Program-made: the position numbers and the translations under genes | Notes under the pieces: generated by a model | The model's input: only the letters and a program-made list of their open reading frames with translations | Told to the model about the DNA's origin: nothing | Database searches by the model: none | In this document: positions 24,718-34,044 of the stretch, piece after piece | Layout: each line of letters opens with the position of its first letter | Numbering within the stretch: the first letter of the stretch is position 1 | Assembly (NCBI RefSeq): GCF_008033445.1 | Contig: NZ_VNKO01000022.1 | Span: 1-45,697, forward strand | Source: Vulcaniibacterium gelatinicum | GTDB lineage: Bacteria > Pseudomonadota > Gammaproteobacteria > Xanthomonadales > Xanthomonadaceae | Direction: 5' to 3' | DNA: 45,697 nucleotides

Positions 24718-24878
24718 CCGGCCACAGTCGTGGCGCGCCGATAACCGGTTTCGCTTCCGGCGTGGTTAAGGCCGCGTCGAGATTCAGCTTGCGCCACGGG
24801 CACGATTCAGATGCGAGGCGGCATGTTCCCGCTGCGGCCCAGGCCGCGCGCTCACATTCCCCCGATGGAGAGAACCGC

Positions 24879-25361
24879 ATGAAGCATCCGCATCGCATCG
24901 TTCCCCTGTCCGCGGCGCTCGCCGCCGTGTTCGCGGTCCCGTTCGCCATGGCGCAGTCGCTCGGTGTCGGCGTCGGCACCCAGGCCGAGGTGAAGACGAC
25001 TACGCCGGCCGCCACGGTGCAGGCGCAGACCCGCACCGACGCCGCCGCGCAGGCGGCCACGCCGGCGGTGCCTGCGACGCCGGCCACACCGGCCCAGGTC
25101 GGCGCCCAGGGCCAGGCCACCGCCGCCACGCCGGCGACCCCGGCCACACCCGCCACGCCGGAGAAGAAGAGCTGGAGCCAGCTCGACCTCGACGGCAACG
25201 GCACGCTCAGCGCCAGCGAGGCAGCCGCGGTGCAGAGCCTGGGCAAGGTGTTCGCCGAGGCCGACGCCAACGCCGACGGCCAGCTCACCGCCGAGGAATA
25301 CAAGGCCCACCTCGCCGCACGCGGCCAGGCCAGGGGCAAGGCCGGCGCGAAGGAGCAGTGA
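24879..25361 (+). CDS. Secreted EF-hand calcium-binding protein with TPA repeats
   Basis: A 160-residue exported protein: signal peptide ending at AMAQS, then a Thr/Pro/Ala linker with repeated ATPATPATP, then two EF-hand loops, DLDGNGTLSASE (about residues 106-117) and DANADGQLTAEE (about 129-140). Both have Asp at 1, 3 and 5 and Glu at 12, so both should bind calcium. A Lys/Gly/Arg-rich tail follows. Function is unknown; such proteins are abundant in Xanthomonadaceae. ATG 24879 is preceded by GGAGAGA. A strong terminator follows. Confidence 0.87.
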   Translation: MKHPHRIVPLSAALAAVFAVPFAMAQSLGVGVGTQAEVKTTTPAATVQAQTRTDAAAQAATPAVPATPATPAQVGAQGQATAATPATPATPATPEKKSWSQLDLDGNGTLSASEAAAVQSLGKVFAEADANADGQLTAEEYKAHLAARGQARGKAGAKEQ

Positions 25362-25399
25362 TCGTCCGTACGCAACCACAACCAGGACGATCGAGGCAC

Positions 25400-25429
25400 G
25401 GGGGCGGCGCAGGCCGCCCCCGTTTCGCG
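25400..25429 (+). terminator. Intrinsic terminator after the EF-hand gene
   Basis: A perfect 9-bp stem, GGGGGCGGC (25400-25408) and GCCGCCCCC (25413-25421), with a GCAG loop, then GTTTCGCG. The T-run is short, but stem strength and position after the stop favour a terminator. Confidence 0.7.
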
Positions 25430-25446
25430 TCCGCTACACTGCGTCC

Positions 25447-26172
25447 ATGACCCATGCCATCCGCCTGGTCGGCTTCGACGGCGACGACACCCTCTGGCGC
25501 AGCCAGGATTATTTCGACGCGGCCCAGGCCGAGTTCGAGCGCCTGCTCGGCGCCTGGGTGGACCTGAACGACGCGCGCGTGCAGGAGCGCCTGTACGAGA
25601 CCGAGAAGCGCAACATCGCCGTGTTCGGTTACGGCGTGAAGGGCATGGTCCTGTCCATGATCGAGACCGCGGTGGCGCTCACCGGCGCGCGCATCGGCGC
25701 GGCCGAGCTGCACCGCATCGTCGAGATGGGCAAGGAGCTGCTGCAGCATCCGGTCGAGCTGCTGCCCGGCATCCCCGAGGCGGTGGCCGAGATCGCGCGC
25801 GAGCACGAGGTGGTGCTGATCACCAAGGGCGACCTGTTCCACCAGGAGGCCAAGGTCCGGCACAGCGGCCTGGCCGACCTGTTCCACCGCATCGAGGTCG
25901 TCAGCGAGAAGGATCCGCCCACCTACGCGCGCGTGCTGGCCGAGTTCGGCCTGCCGCCGCAGCAATTCGCGATGATCGGCAATTCGCTGCGCTCGGACAT
26001 CGCCCCGGTGCTCGCGCTCGGCGGCGCCGGCGTGCACATGCCCTACCACACCACCTGGGCGCACGAGACCGAGGCCGAGGTCGCGCCCGACAGCCCGCGC
26101 CTGCGCACCGTCAGCGGCGCGCACGAGCTGCCCGAGGCGGTGCGCGCGCTGTCGGCGGCCGTGCCGGCCTGA
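25447..26172 (+). CDS. HAD-superfamily hydrolase
   Basis: A 241-residue phosphatase-like protein. Motif I is GFDGDDTLW, with the nucleophile at residue 10 and acid/base at 12. A helical cap spans about 20-100; motif II is VVLITKGD. A Lys-containing motif III is in VVSEKDPPTY, and motif IV is MIGNSLRSDIAPVLALGG. Substrate unknown. A TACACT box at 25435-25440 ends 6 nt before the ATG, and there is no Shine-Dalgarno, so the message should be leaderless. It is distinct from the YigB-like HAD protein at 13731. Confidence 0.88.
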   Translation: MTHAIRLVGFDGDDTLWRSQDYFDAAQAEFERLLGAWVDLNDARVQERLYETEKRNIAVFGYGVKGMVLSMIETAVALTGARIGAAELHRIVEMGKELLQHPVELLPGIPEAVAEIAREHEVVLITKGDLFHQEAKVRHSGLADLFHRIEVVSEKDPPTYARVLAEFGLPPQQFAMIGNSLRSDIAPVLALGGAGVHMPYHTTWAHETEAEVAPDSPRLRTVSGAHELPEAVRALSAAVPA

Positions 26173-26201
26173 GGTTGCCCCGGCACGTGCGCGGAAAGGT
26201 C

Positions 26202-26218
26202 CTGAAACCGGCCTGAAG
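26202..26218 (-). promoter_or_regulatory. PhoP-box-like direct repeat, reverse orientation
   Basis: On the minus strand, CTTCAG-N5-TTTCAG with 11-bp spacing, lying 144 bp before the ftsH-like gene but pointing away from it. It has the same form as the three better sites at 28248, 30067 and 35043. The orientation makes its use doubtful. Confidence 0.3.
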
Positions 26219-26361
26219 CCGCGTCCGCACAGGCCCGTGGCGATGCTGGAATTCGCGCCGCAGCGTCCCCATCTGGACGCGGCGGGCGTTCCGGCGCCGG
26301 CGCGCCCGTCGCGGCGCCTCCGTCGCGCGGCTTCCCGCCCGGCGCCTGTGGAGGGGTTGCA

Positions 26362-28212
26362 ATGGAAGCCAGGAACCGCTGGAACCTCGGCTACTGGATC
26401 GTGGCACTGGCGGCGCTGCTGGCGCTGCAGGGCCTGTGGCAGACCACGCTGCGCATGGACTCGGTGCCCTACAGCGAGTTCGAACGGGCGCTGGCGCAGG
26501 GGCGGATCGCCGAAGTGGTGGTGTCCGACCGCACCGTCACCGGCAAGCTCAAGTTCCCCGATGCGCGTGGCCGCACCATGCTGGTCGCCACCCGGGTCGA
26601 GCCCGAGCTCGCCGAGCGCCTGTCGCGCTTCGGCGTGCCCTACGCGCGCGTGTACGAGCCGACCCTGCTGCGCGACCTGTTGTCGTGGGTGCTGCCGGCG
26701 CTGGTGTTCGTCGCGGTCTGGTTCTTCCTGTTCCGCCGCTTCGCCGAACGCCAGGGCATGGGTGGATTCCTGAGCATCGGCCGCAGCCGGGCCAAGGTGT
26801 ATGTCGAGCAGCGCACCGGAGTGGGCTTCCAGGATGTGGCTGGTGTCGAGGAGGCGAAGGAGGAGCTGCGCGAGATCGTCGAATTCCTCAAGGATCCGCG
26901 CCAGTACGGGCGCCTGGGCGCGCGCATCCCCAAGGGCGTGCTGCTGGTCGGCCCGCCCGGCACAGGCAAGACCCTGCTGGCCAAGGCCGTGGCCGGCGAG
27001 GCCGGGGTGCCGTTCTTCTCCATCTCCGGTTCCGAGTTCGTGGAGATGTTCGTCGGCGTGGGCGCCGCGCGCGTGCGCGACCTGTTCGAGCAGGCGCGCA
27101 GGATGGCGCCGGCGATCATCTTCATCGACGAGCTCGACGCGCTCGGCCGCGCGCGCGGCGCCGGCCACTTCGGTGGCCATGACGAGCGCGAGCAGACCCT
27201 GAACCAGCTTCTGGTGGAGATGGACGGGTTCGACGCCTCGGTGGGGCTGGTGATCCTGGCCGCCACCAACCGCCCGGAGGTGCTCGATCCGGCGCTGCTG
27301 CGCGCCGGCCGCTTCGACCGCCAGGTGCTGGTGGACCGGCCGGACAAGGCCGGCCGGCTGGCGATCCTGCGCGTGCATGCGCGCAAGGTGAAGCTCGCGC
27401 CGGATGCCGACCTGGAGCAGGTCGCGGCGCTGACCGCGGGCTTCGCCGGCGCCGACCTCGCCAACCTGGTCAACGAGGCCGCGCTCGCCGCCACCCGCCG
27501 CGGCGCCGACGCGGTGGGGCTGGCGGACTTCACCCGCGCGATCGAGCGCATCGTCGCCGGGCTGGAGAAGAAGAACCGCGTGCTCAACCCGCGCGAGCGC
27601 GAGACCGTGGCCTACCACGAGATGGGCCACGCGCTGGTGGCGCTGGCGCTGCCGGGCACCGATCCGGTGCACAAGGTCTCGATCATCCCGCGCGGCATCG
27701 GCGCGCTCGGCTACACCATCCAGCGCCCGACCGAGGACCGCTACCTGATGACGCGCGAGGAACTGGAGAACAAGATCGCGGTGCTGCTCGGCGGGCGCGC
27801 GGCGGAGAAGCTGGTGTTCGGCCACCTGTCCACCGGCGCCGCCGACGACCTGGCCAAGGCCACCGACATCGCCCGCGACATGATCACCCGCTACGGCATG
27901 GACGAGGAGCTGGGTTACATCGCGTTCGAGCCGCAGCGTCCGCGCTTCCTCGACGTGCCGGAGATGGCGCGCGGCGGTTGCCGCGTGTCGGAGGCCACCC
28001 AGGCGCGCATCGACGAGGCGATCCGGCGCATCGTGCATCGCGCCTTCGACCGCGCCTGCGCCATCCTGCAGCGCAACCGGCAGGTGCTCGAACGCAGTGC
28101 CCGCACGCTGCTCGAGCGCGAGACCCTGGAAGAGGAGGCGCTGCGCGCACTGGTGCGCGACCTGCAGCCCGAGCCGACGCCGGCCTGTGCGCCGGTTGCG
28201 GCGGCGTCCTAA
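26362..28212 (+). CDS. ATP-dependent zinc metalloprotease, FtsH family (probable second copy)
   Basis: A 616-residue membrane-anchored AAA+ protease that extracts and degrades membrane and cytosolic proteins. It has a transmembrane helix (10-30), a small periplasmic domain (32-105), a second helix (108-125), then Walker A GPPGTGKT (197-204), Walker [10 protein letters not shown] (252-260), an SRH with RAGRFDRQ, and the zinc site HEMGH (419-423). The central pore sequence is [10 protein letters not shown]. FtsH of E. coli is 644 residues and is normally encoded after rlmE; here the neighbours differ and identity looks moderate. It is thus probably a paralogue rather than the essential copy. 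That cannot be proven from the window. Confidence 0.88.
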   Translation: MEARNRWNLGYWIVALAALLALQGLWQTTLRMDSVPYSEFERALAQGRIAEVVVSDRTVTGKLKFPDARGRTMLVATRVEPELAERLSRFGVPYARVYEPTLLRDLLSWVLPALVFVAVWFFLFRRFAERQGMGGFLSIGRSRAKVYVEQRTGVGFQDVAGVEEAKEELREIVEFLKDPRQYGRLGARIPKGVLLVGPPGTGKTLLAKAVAGEAGVPFFSISGSEFVEMFVGVGAARVRDLFEQARRMAPAIIFIDELDALGRARGAGHFGGHDEREQTLNQLLVEMDGFDASVGLVILAATNRPEVLDPALLRAGRFDRQVLVDRPDKAGRLAILRVHARKVKLAPDADLEQVAALTAGFAGADLANLVNEAALAATRRGADAVGLADFTRAIERIVAGLEKKNRVLNPRERETVAYHEMGHALVALALPGTDPVHKVSIIPRGIGALGYTIQRPTEDRYLMTREELENKIAVLLGGRAAEKLVFGHLSTGAADDLAKATDIARDMITRYGMDEELGYIAFEPQRPRFLDVPEMARGGCRVSEATQARIDEAIRRIVHRAFDRACAILQRNRQVLERSARTLLERETLEEEALRALVRDLQPEPTPACAPVAAAS

Positions 28213-28247
28213 GCGCCGCCTGAACTCCGCGCCCGCCCGTCGGCCGG

Positions 28248-28281
28248 ATTAAAAACCGGTTCACCGCGGCCGGCGCATCGT
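28248..28281 (+). promoter_or_regulatory. PhoP-box-like direct repeat and -10 upstream of the 28325 gene
   Basis: ATTAAA (28248-28253), five bases, GTTCAC (28259-28264), then 11 bases to a weak CATCGT -10. The layout (6-5-6, then 11) is the same as at 35043. The first half-site is the poorest of the set. Confidence 0.5.
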
Positions 28282-28324
28282 CCGCCCGTGACCCGCGCAG
28301 AGGCGGGCCGAGAAGGAGGACGAC

Positions 28325-28810
28325 ATGAACACCCTGACCCGCTGGCTCGCCCCTGTCGCGCTCGCCTGTGGTGTCGGCCTCGGCGCGATGGCCGCACCGG
28401 CCCCGGCCCGGGCCGACGACGACCTGGTGCGCGTGCTGGTGGACATCGCCGACGTGGTGATCCACGGCGGTCAACCCTATTACCGCCACGGCTCGTTCGG
28501 TCCACGCGATCGCCTGGTCGTGGAATACGACCGCTGGGGCCGCCCGGTGTATTACCGGCTGGTGCCGCGCGCCTACTCCGGCCCGCCCTACGGCAAGGCC
28601 TACGGCTACTGGCGCAATGGCCCGGGCAGCCGCGTGGTGCGCTGCGACGCGCGCGGCAACTGCACCGTGCGCTACTACGATCCGCGTTACGACCGCCGCC
28701 ACTACTCGACACGCTACGACGACCATCGCCGCTGGGACGACCGCCGCTGGCGTGACCACGACCGGTGCTGGTGGGACGGCCGGCGCTGGCGCGGCGACTG
28801 CGACGACTGA
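28325..28810 (+). CDS. Secreted Arg/Tyr/Trp/Asp-rich protein, unknown function
   Basis: 161 residues. A signal peptide (to about residue 30, APARA) is followed by a domain with YYRHGSFGPRDRLVVEYDRWGRPVYYRL and GPPYGKAYGYW. The C-terminus is repetitive and very rich in Arg, Asp, Tyr and Trp, and includes two Cys. The 'DRWGRPVYYR' type segment recurs in the protein at 30144 (YDRWGRPIVLD), suggesting that both belong to the same family of xanthomonad envelope proteins. AGGAGG precedes ATG 28325. A PhoP-box-like element lies 60 bp upstream. Confidence 0.8.
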   Translation: MNTLTRWLAPVALACGVGLGAMAAPAPARADDDLVRVLVDIADVVIHGGQPYYRHGSFGPRDRLVVEYDRWGRPVYYRLVPRAYSGPPYGKAYGYWRNGPGSRVVRCDARGNCTVRYYDPRYDRRHYSTRYDDHRRWDDRRWRDHDRCWWDGRRWRGDCDD

Positions 28811-28889
28811 CCGCGGCCGCAGCGGCGCCGTTGTCGGCGGCGCTCGCACTGGCTAGCCTGCATTCCGGATTCCACGGAGGACCCCGACG

Positions 28890-29324
28890 ATGCGCCGGAT
28901 CACCCCCTTCCTTGCCGCCTGCGCGCTCATCGCCGCCTCGCTGCCGGCCCGGGCCGGCGGGCCGATCGATTGCCGGCTCACGTTCACCATGTCGGGCTGG
29001 TCGGCGTTCTACAAGACCGCCTCCGGCACCGGCACCGTGAGCTGCGACAACGGCCAGCGCATGGCGGTGCGGATCCGCGCCAAGGGCGGCGGCCTGAGCT
29101 TCGGCAAGTCCAGGATCGAGAACGGCACCGGCGAGTTCTCCGGCGTGCACCACATCCGCGAGGTGCTCGGCACCTACGCCACCGCCGAGGCCCACGCCGG
29201 CGCGGTGCGCTCGAGCAAGGCGCAGGTGATGACCAAGGGCGAGGTCTCGCTCGCGCTCGCCGGCACCGGCCGCGGCTGGGACGTCGGCGTGGCCTTCGGC
29301 AAGTTCGTGATCGAGCCGCGCTGA
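28890..29324 (+). CDS. Conserved secreted protein, unknown function
   Basis: 144 residues: signal peptide (to about residue 22, PARAG), then a compact beta-rich domain beginning IDCRLTFTMSGWSAFYKTASGTGTVSCD with two Cys likely forming a disulfide. Glycine-rich alternating strands follow (GGLSFGKSRIENGTGEF and GWDVGVAFGKFVIEPR). The second half recalls YSC84/SYLF-type surfaces only loosely. I do not assign a function. ACGGAGG precedes ATG 28890, and a TAGCCT about 35 bp upstream may be its -10. Confidence 0.78.
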   Translation: MRRITPFLAACALIAASLPARAGGPIDCRLTFTMSGWSAFYKTASGTGTVSCDNGQRMAVRIRAKGGGLSFGKSRIENGTGEFSGVHHIREVLGTYATAEAHAGAVRSSKAQVMTKGEVSLALAGTGRGWDVGVAFGKFVIEPR

Positions 29325-29331
29325 GCCACGC

Positions 29332-29526
29332 TCACGGCGTGCGGTGGCGGGTGTCCTGCGTCTCCGCGGGGCGGATGGTGGCGGTCAGGTCGGTGGCCAG
29401 GCGCTCGGCGGCCCAGCGCAGGCCGGCGGCGTAGGCCGCGAGCAGGATCGCGATCGCCGCGCCGGCGATCAGCCAGCGCCGCGTCCGGCGGCGGGAAGGG
29501 TGCGGGGCGTCGTGCAGGGTGTCCAT
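29332..29526 (-). CDS. Small single-pass membrane protein
   Basis: 64 residues: a basic N-terminus (PSRRRTRR), one clear membrane helix (WLIAGAAIAILLAAYAAGLRW) and a short Thr/Arg tail outside. It lies on the minus strand between two plus-strand genes, 7 bp from the end of one. The positive-inside pattern and clean hydrophobic helix support a real gene; no ribosome site is strong. Function unknown. Confidence 0.5.
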   Translation of the reverse strand: MDTLHDAPHPSRRRTRRWLIAGAAIAILLAAYAAGLRWAAERLATDLTATIRPAETQDTRHRTP

Positions 29527-29606
29527 GCCCGAACAAACGCACCGGCGAGGGTGGTGGCGGCCATGGCGCGTGCGCGGCGTGCGGGCGCTTGCGGCACAAT
29601 CGCGGC

Positions 29607-30041
29607 ATGCCTCCGCTCGCGCGCCAGATCGTGGTGCTCGCCGCCTTGCTGATGCTGGCTGCCTGCCGGCGCGAAGGCGCGCCGTCCGCCGACGCGGATC
29701 TGCCGCCGGTCGGCGCGCCCGACGCGCAGGTCGCGGTGTGGGAAGGACTGCTGGCCTGCGCCGATTGCGACGGCATCCGCATGCGCCTGCTGCTCGAGCG
29801 CGACGGCGACCCCGCGCGCTACCGCCTGATCGAGGTGTATCTCACCGGCCGCAGCGGCGAGCATTTCGAGGAGCGGGGGCGGTGGCGGCGCGACGGCCGC
29901 CTGCTGCGGCTGCGCTCCGAGCACGGCGGCGAGCGCGTGTTCGCACTCGAGCCGGACGGCGCGCTGTCCCTGCGCGACCGCACCGGCCGCCTGCCCGCCG
30001 ACGGCGCTCCGCGGCTGCTGCCGGCGCCGGCTCCCGACTGA
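29607..30041 (+). CDS. NlpE-like lipoprotein with CxxC motif
   Basis: A 144-residue lipoprotein: signal peptide with lipobox LAAC (Cys20), then VAVWEGLLACADCDGIRMRLLLERDGDPARYRLIEVY. This matches the N-terminal barrel of NlpE/CutF, where the CADC motif sits in a conserved GxLPCADCxGI. NlpE links surface sensing or misfolded lipoproteins and copper to envelope stress signalling. The C-terminal half fits a META/heat-shock-type barrel end. ATG 29607 follows a CACAAT box by 6 nt without a Shine-Dalgarno, so it appears leaderless. It is shorter than E. coli NlpE (236 residues). Confidence 0.82.
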   Translation: MPPLARQIVVLAALLMLAACRREGAPSADADLPPVGAPDAQVAVWEGLLACADCDGIRMRLLLERDGDPARYRLIEVYLTGRSGEHFEERGRWRRDGRLLRLRSEHGGERVFALEPDGALSLRDRTGRLPADGAPRLLPAPAPD

Positions 30042-30066
30042 ACGCCGCGTCGAAGCGTGACGCCGG

Positions 30067-30099
30067 TTTCAGAAGCCGTTCACCCCGATTTCCGACACT
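30067..30099 (+). promoter_or_regulatory. PhoP-box-like direct repeat and -10 upstream of the 30144 gene
   Basis: TTTCAG (30067-30072), five bases, GTTCAC (30078-30083), then 10 bases to GACACT (30094-30099) as -10. There is no separate -35, as expected when PhoP replaces it. Confidence 0.55.
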
Positions 30100-30143
30100 G
30101 CCATCCCGGCACCGACCCATCCCGTTTCCGAGGGGGCACACCG

Positions 30144-30773
30144 ATGTCACGCACGACGCTCAAGACCTTCGTCCTCGCCCTCGCGCTGGCATGTGCGGGC
30201 GGCGCCGCGGCGCAGGATGTCACCGTGGGCTGGAACCCGCGCACCGGCGACGTCTGGGTGGACACCTGGCTCGGCGACATGAACCGCTACGGGTCGCGCT
30301 ACCGCGATCCGTTCGTGGACGAGCTGGTGCGCTACCACGGCGCCCCGCGCGACCTGGTGGTGGAACTGCTGGTGGACCGCCGCTGGGCCCCGGGCGATGT
30401 CTATTTCGCCTGTGCGCTGGCCCGGATCGTCGGCCGCCCGTGCCGCTACGTGGTGGACATCTGGGAACGCGACCGCGGCCTTGGCTGGGGCGAGGTCGCC
30501 AAGCGGCTCGGGATCAAGCCGGGTTCACCCGAGTTCCACCGCCTCAAGCAGGGCTTCGTGCCCACCTATGACCGCTGGGGCCGTCCGATCGTGCTCGATG
30601 CCGAGCTCGAGCGCGCCTTCCCCGGCCGCGGCAAAGGCAGGGGCGGCCCGCCCAAGGCCCAGGGCGGGCCGGACCGGCCCGCGCACCACGGCCACGACGA
30701 CCACCCCGGCGGCGGCAAGGGCAAGGGCGGCGAGCAAGCCAAGGGCAAGGGCAAGCACGGCGGCAAGGATTGA
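30144..30773 (+). CDS. Secreted protein with Gly/Lys/His-rich tail
   Basis: 209 residues. A signal peptide (to about residue 23, GGAAA) is followed by a folded part (WNPRTGDVWVDTWLGDMNRYG, then LVVELLVDRRWAPGDVYFACALARIVGRPCRYVVDIWERDRGLGWGEVAKRLGIKPGSPEFHRLKQGF). The tail is low complexity, Gly, Lys and His-rich, and could bind metal or nucleic acid. Two Cys could pair. The type is common as hypothetical envelope proteins of xanthomonads. GAGGGGG precedes ATG 30144, which I prefer to an earlier start. The PhoP-box-like element 60 bp upstream suggests regulation with the 28325 gene. Confidence 0.8.
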   Translation: MSRTTLKTFVLALALACAGGAAAQDVTVGWNPRTGDVWVDTWLGDMNRYGSRYRDPFVDELVRYHGAPRDLVVELLVDRRWAPGDVYFACALARIVGRPCRYVVDIWERDRGLGWGEVAKRLGIKPGSPEFHRLKQGFVPTYDRWGRPIVLDAELERAFPGRGKGRGGPPKAQGGPDRPAHHGHDDHPGGGKGKGGEQAKGKGKHGGKD

Positions 30774-30824
30774 GCGTGCCGCGGCGCTGGCGCAGCCACC
30801 GCGGGAGTGCGCGGCGCCTGCGCC

Positions 30825-32402
30825 TCACGCGGGATCCATCGCCGATTCGCCGCTGACCCGGTCGCGCCCCTCGCGCTTGCTCCGGTACAGCGCCGCATCG
30901 GCGCGGTCGAAGGTGCGTTGCCACGGCTCGCCGCCACGGTGCACCGCCCAGCCGATGCTCATGGTCGTGCGCGGCCGGCGCGCCCGCCAGGCCGCGAGCA
31001 GGCGCTCGGCCACCTGCGCCGCGGCCGGGCCGCCGCAGGGGACCACGACCAGGAACTCCTCGCCGCCGTAGCGCGCCGCCGCGTCGCCGTCGCGCAGCGA
31101 CTGGCGCAGGAACTCGCCGAGTTCGCGCAGCAGGGCGTCGCCTGCGGCATGGCCGTCGGCGTCGTTGACCTGCTTGAAGTGGTCCAGGTCGAGCAGCAGC
31201 AGGCCGTCGCCATCGCCCAGTGCGGTGAGCAGCGCGTCGGCGTGGCGGCGGTTGCCCAGCCCGGTCAGTTCGTCGTGCAGCGCGCGTTCCAGGAACGTGC
31301 GGGCGCGGGCCTCCTCCGCCTCGAAGCTGCGCGCGTTGCGCAGCGCGATCGCGGCGTGCGAAGCCAGCAGCTCGAACGCGTCGCGGACCTCGTCGGTGAG
31401 CGCCATCGGCGTGCGCCGCGCCGCCACCAGCACCGCCCGCGTGCGGCCGTCCTCGCGCACCGGGGTGGCGACGAAATAGTCGAAGCCGCTCTCGCGCAGG
31501 CTGGGCACCGCGGCGGGATGTTCGCGGTAGCGCTCGATCACCGTGGTCCGCGGTTCACGCCAGACCATCCCGGTGATGCCCTGGTCGAGCGGGTGCACGC
31601 CGCTGGCGAAGGCCTCGGGGAAACCGCTGACGAACGCGACCCGGTAGGCGTTGCGCTCCGGCTCCACGAAACTCAGCGCAGCGGCGTCGAAGCCGAGCTC
31701 GCGCACGCTCTGCACCACCTGCGCCACCACCTCGCCCGAGCGCAGGGTGTTGAAGCCGTGTGCCGCGAGCACGAGGGTGCGCAGGATCCGCGCGCGGCGC
31801 TCGGATTCGGCCTGGGCGCGGCGCAGGTCGGCGATCACGCGCGCCACCACCTCGCCGGTCGTCACCACGATCACCACGTGGGTCACCGCCGCGCTCACGC
31901 CGTCGGCGAGGGTGCCGTGCCAGGCCTCGGGCGCCAGATCGGCGGCGAGGAACAGCGGCGCGGCCTTGAGCACGGTCCAGCGCGGCAGCGACAGCCCGAT
32001 CCAGAGCGCGACCACCAGGTAGAACAGCAGCGCCAGTTCGGGCGGCATGCCCGGCGCGAACAGTTCGAACGAGGCCACCATCGCCAGCGCCACCGGGATC
32101 ACCGCGGCCAGCGCGCCGGCCGGCCAGCGCTGCCAGGGCAGGGCCGCGATCGCGGCCGCGACCGCCAGGTCGAGCAGCCCGAGCAGGATGTATTCGGGGC
32201 CTACGTCGGCACTGGGCAGGAACAGCGACTGCACGATCGCCAGCGCCCCGGCCACGGCGAACAGCAGCGCGGCGCGGCGGGCGGCCTGCAGGCGCGGGTC
32301 GGGCAGCGCCGTCGGGCGGGCGTGGTCGGGGCCGGCATCCGCGACGGAGCAGGGGGCGGCTCCGTCCGTGGATGTCGCAGCGCTGCCTGGCGGTTCGCTC
32401 AT
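30825..32402 (-). CDS. Diguanylate cyclase with membrane and GAF domains
   Basis: This 525-residue protein makes cyclic di-GMP from two GTP. About five hydrophobic segments (residues 40-190) form a membrane sensor. A GAF-like domain follows at about 205-360 (HGFNTLRSGEVVAQVVQSV, FDYFVATPVREDG). The GGDEF domain starts with RALHDELTGLGNRRHADALL, has the DLDHFKQVND metal site and the active GGEEF motif (YGGEEFLVV). No RxxD inhibition site is obvious five residues before GGEEF, so product control may be weak. ATG 32402 has GGACGAGG upstream; an earlier ATG at 32480 is possible. Confidence 0.92.
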   Translation of the reverse strand: MSEPPGSAATSTDGAAPCSVADAGPDHARPTALPDPRLQAARRAALLFAVAGALAIVQSLFLPSADVGPEYILLGLLDLAVAAAIAALPWQRWPAGALAAVIPVALAMVASFELFAPGMPPELALLFYLVVALWIGLSLPRWTVLKAAPLFLAADLAPEAWHGTLADGVSAAVTHVVIVVTTGEVVARVIADLRRAQAESERRARILRTLVLAAHGFNTLRSGEVVAQVVQSVRELGFDAAALSFVEPERNAYRVAFVSGFPEAFASGVHPLDQGITGMVWREPRTTVIERYREHPAAVPSLRESGFDYFVATPVREDGRTRAVLVAARRTPMALTDEVRDAFELLASHAAIALRNARSFEAEEARARTFLERALHDELTGLGNRRHADALLTALGDGDGLLLLDLDHFKQVNDADGHAAGDALLRELGEFLRQSLRDGDAAARYGGEEFLVVVPCGGPAAAQVAERLLAAWRARRPRTTMSIGWAVHRGGEPWQRTFDRADAALYRSKREGRDRVSGESAMDPA

Positions 32403-32517
32403 CGGCCTCGTCCCTTGCGGAGCCGCATCCGGCGCGCAGTCGGGCACGGCGGGCGTGAACGGCTCGTGCATGCCCGGCATGGCGCGGCGGCCCGAGTCCT
32501 CCGGCTATCCTGCCGCC

Positions 32518-32997
32518 ATGCCCGAGCCGATCCGCATCGTCCCCTACGATCCCCGCTGGCGCGCCGATTTCGCCCGCCTCAACCTCGAATGGCTGGAGCG
32601 CTGGTTCACGGTCGAGCCGGTGGACCGCGAGGTGCTGGGCGATCCCGAGCGGCACATCCTGGCCGACGGCGGCCGGGTGCTGTTCGCCGTGGATGCGGCG
32701 GGCCGCGCGCTGGGCACGGTCGCGCTGCGGCACGAGGGCCAGGGCGTGTACGAGCTGACCAAGATGGCGGTGGACCCGCAGGCGCGCGGCCGCGGCATCG
32801 GCCGGCAGCTGCTGCAGGCGGCGGTGGACGCCTGGCACGCGCTCGGCGGCCGCGAGCTGTTCCTGGAGTCCAGCCGCAAGCTCGGCCCGGCCCTGGCGCT
32901 GTACGAAAGCGCCGGCTTCCGCCACCGTTCCGCCCCGCGTCCCGGCTCGCACTACGCCCGCGCCGACGTGTACATGGTGTACGAACCCGACGCCTGA
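32518..32997 (+). CDS. GNAT-family N-acetyltransferase
   Basis: A 159-residue acetyl-CoA-dependent transferase. The acetyl-CoA site is VYELTKMAVDPQARGRGIGRQLLQAAVDAW (RxxGxG/A type, ARGRGIG), and the final strand is FLESSRKLGPALALYESAGF. The target is unknown. ATG 32518 comes 6 nt after TATCCT (32506-32511), with no Shine-Dalgarno, the same leaderless layout as several other genes here. It is divergent from the diguanylate cyclase gene and 45 bp ahead of dusA. Confidence 0.88.
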   Translation: MPEPIRIVPYDPRWRADFARLNLEWLERWFTVEPVDREVLGDPERHILADGGRVLFAVDAAGRALGTVALRHEGQGVYELTKMAVDPQARGRGIGRQLLQAAVDAWHALGGRELFLESSRKLGPALALYESAGFRHRSAPRPGSHYARADVYMVYEPDA

Positions 32998-33042
32998 GCA
33001 TCGCCGGCCCGGATCCGGCCGGCCCGTACAATGCGCCCTCCC

Positions 33043-34040
<998 letters not shown>

Positions 34041-34044
<4 letters not shown>

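Noticed and set aside
24770-24815. Two ATTCAG copies before the EF-hand gene as a PhoP box
   Set aside because: The copies are 23 bp apart, not 11 or 22, and no -10 lies at the expected distance.
25285-28038. Long minus-strand open frame opposite the HAD and ftsH-like genes
   Set aside because: Antisense shadow; both plus-strand genes have complete catalytic motifs.
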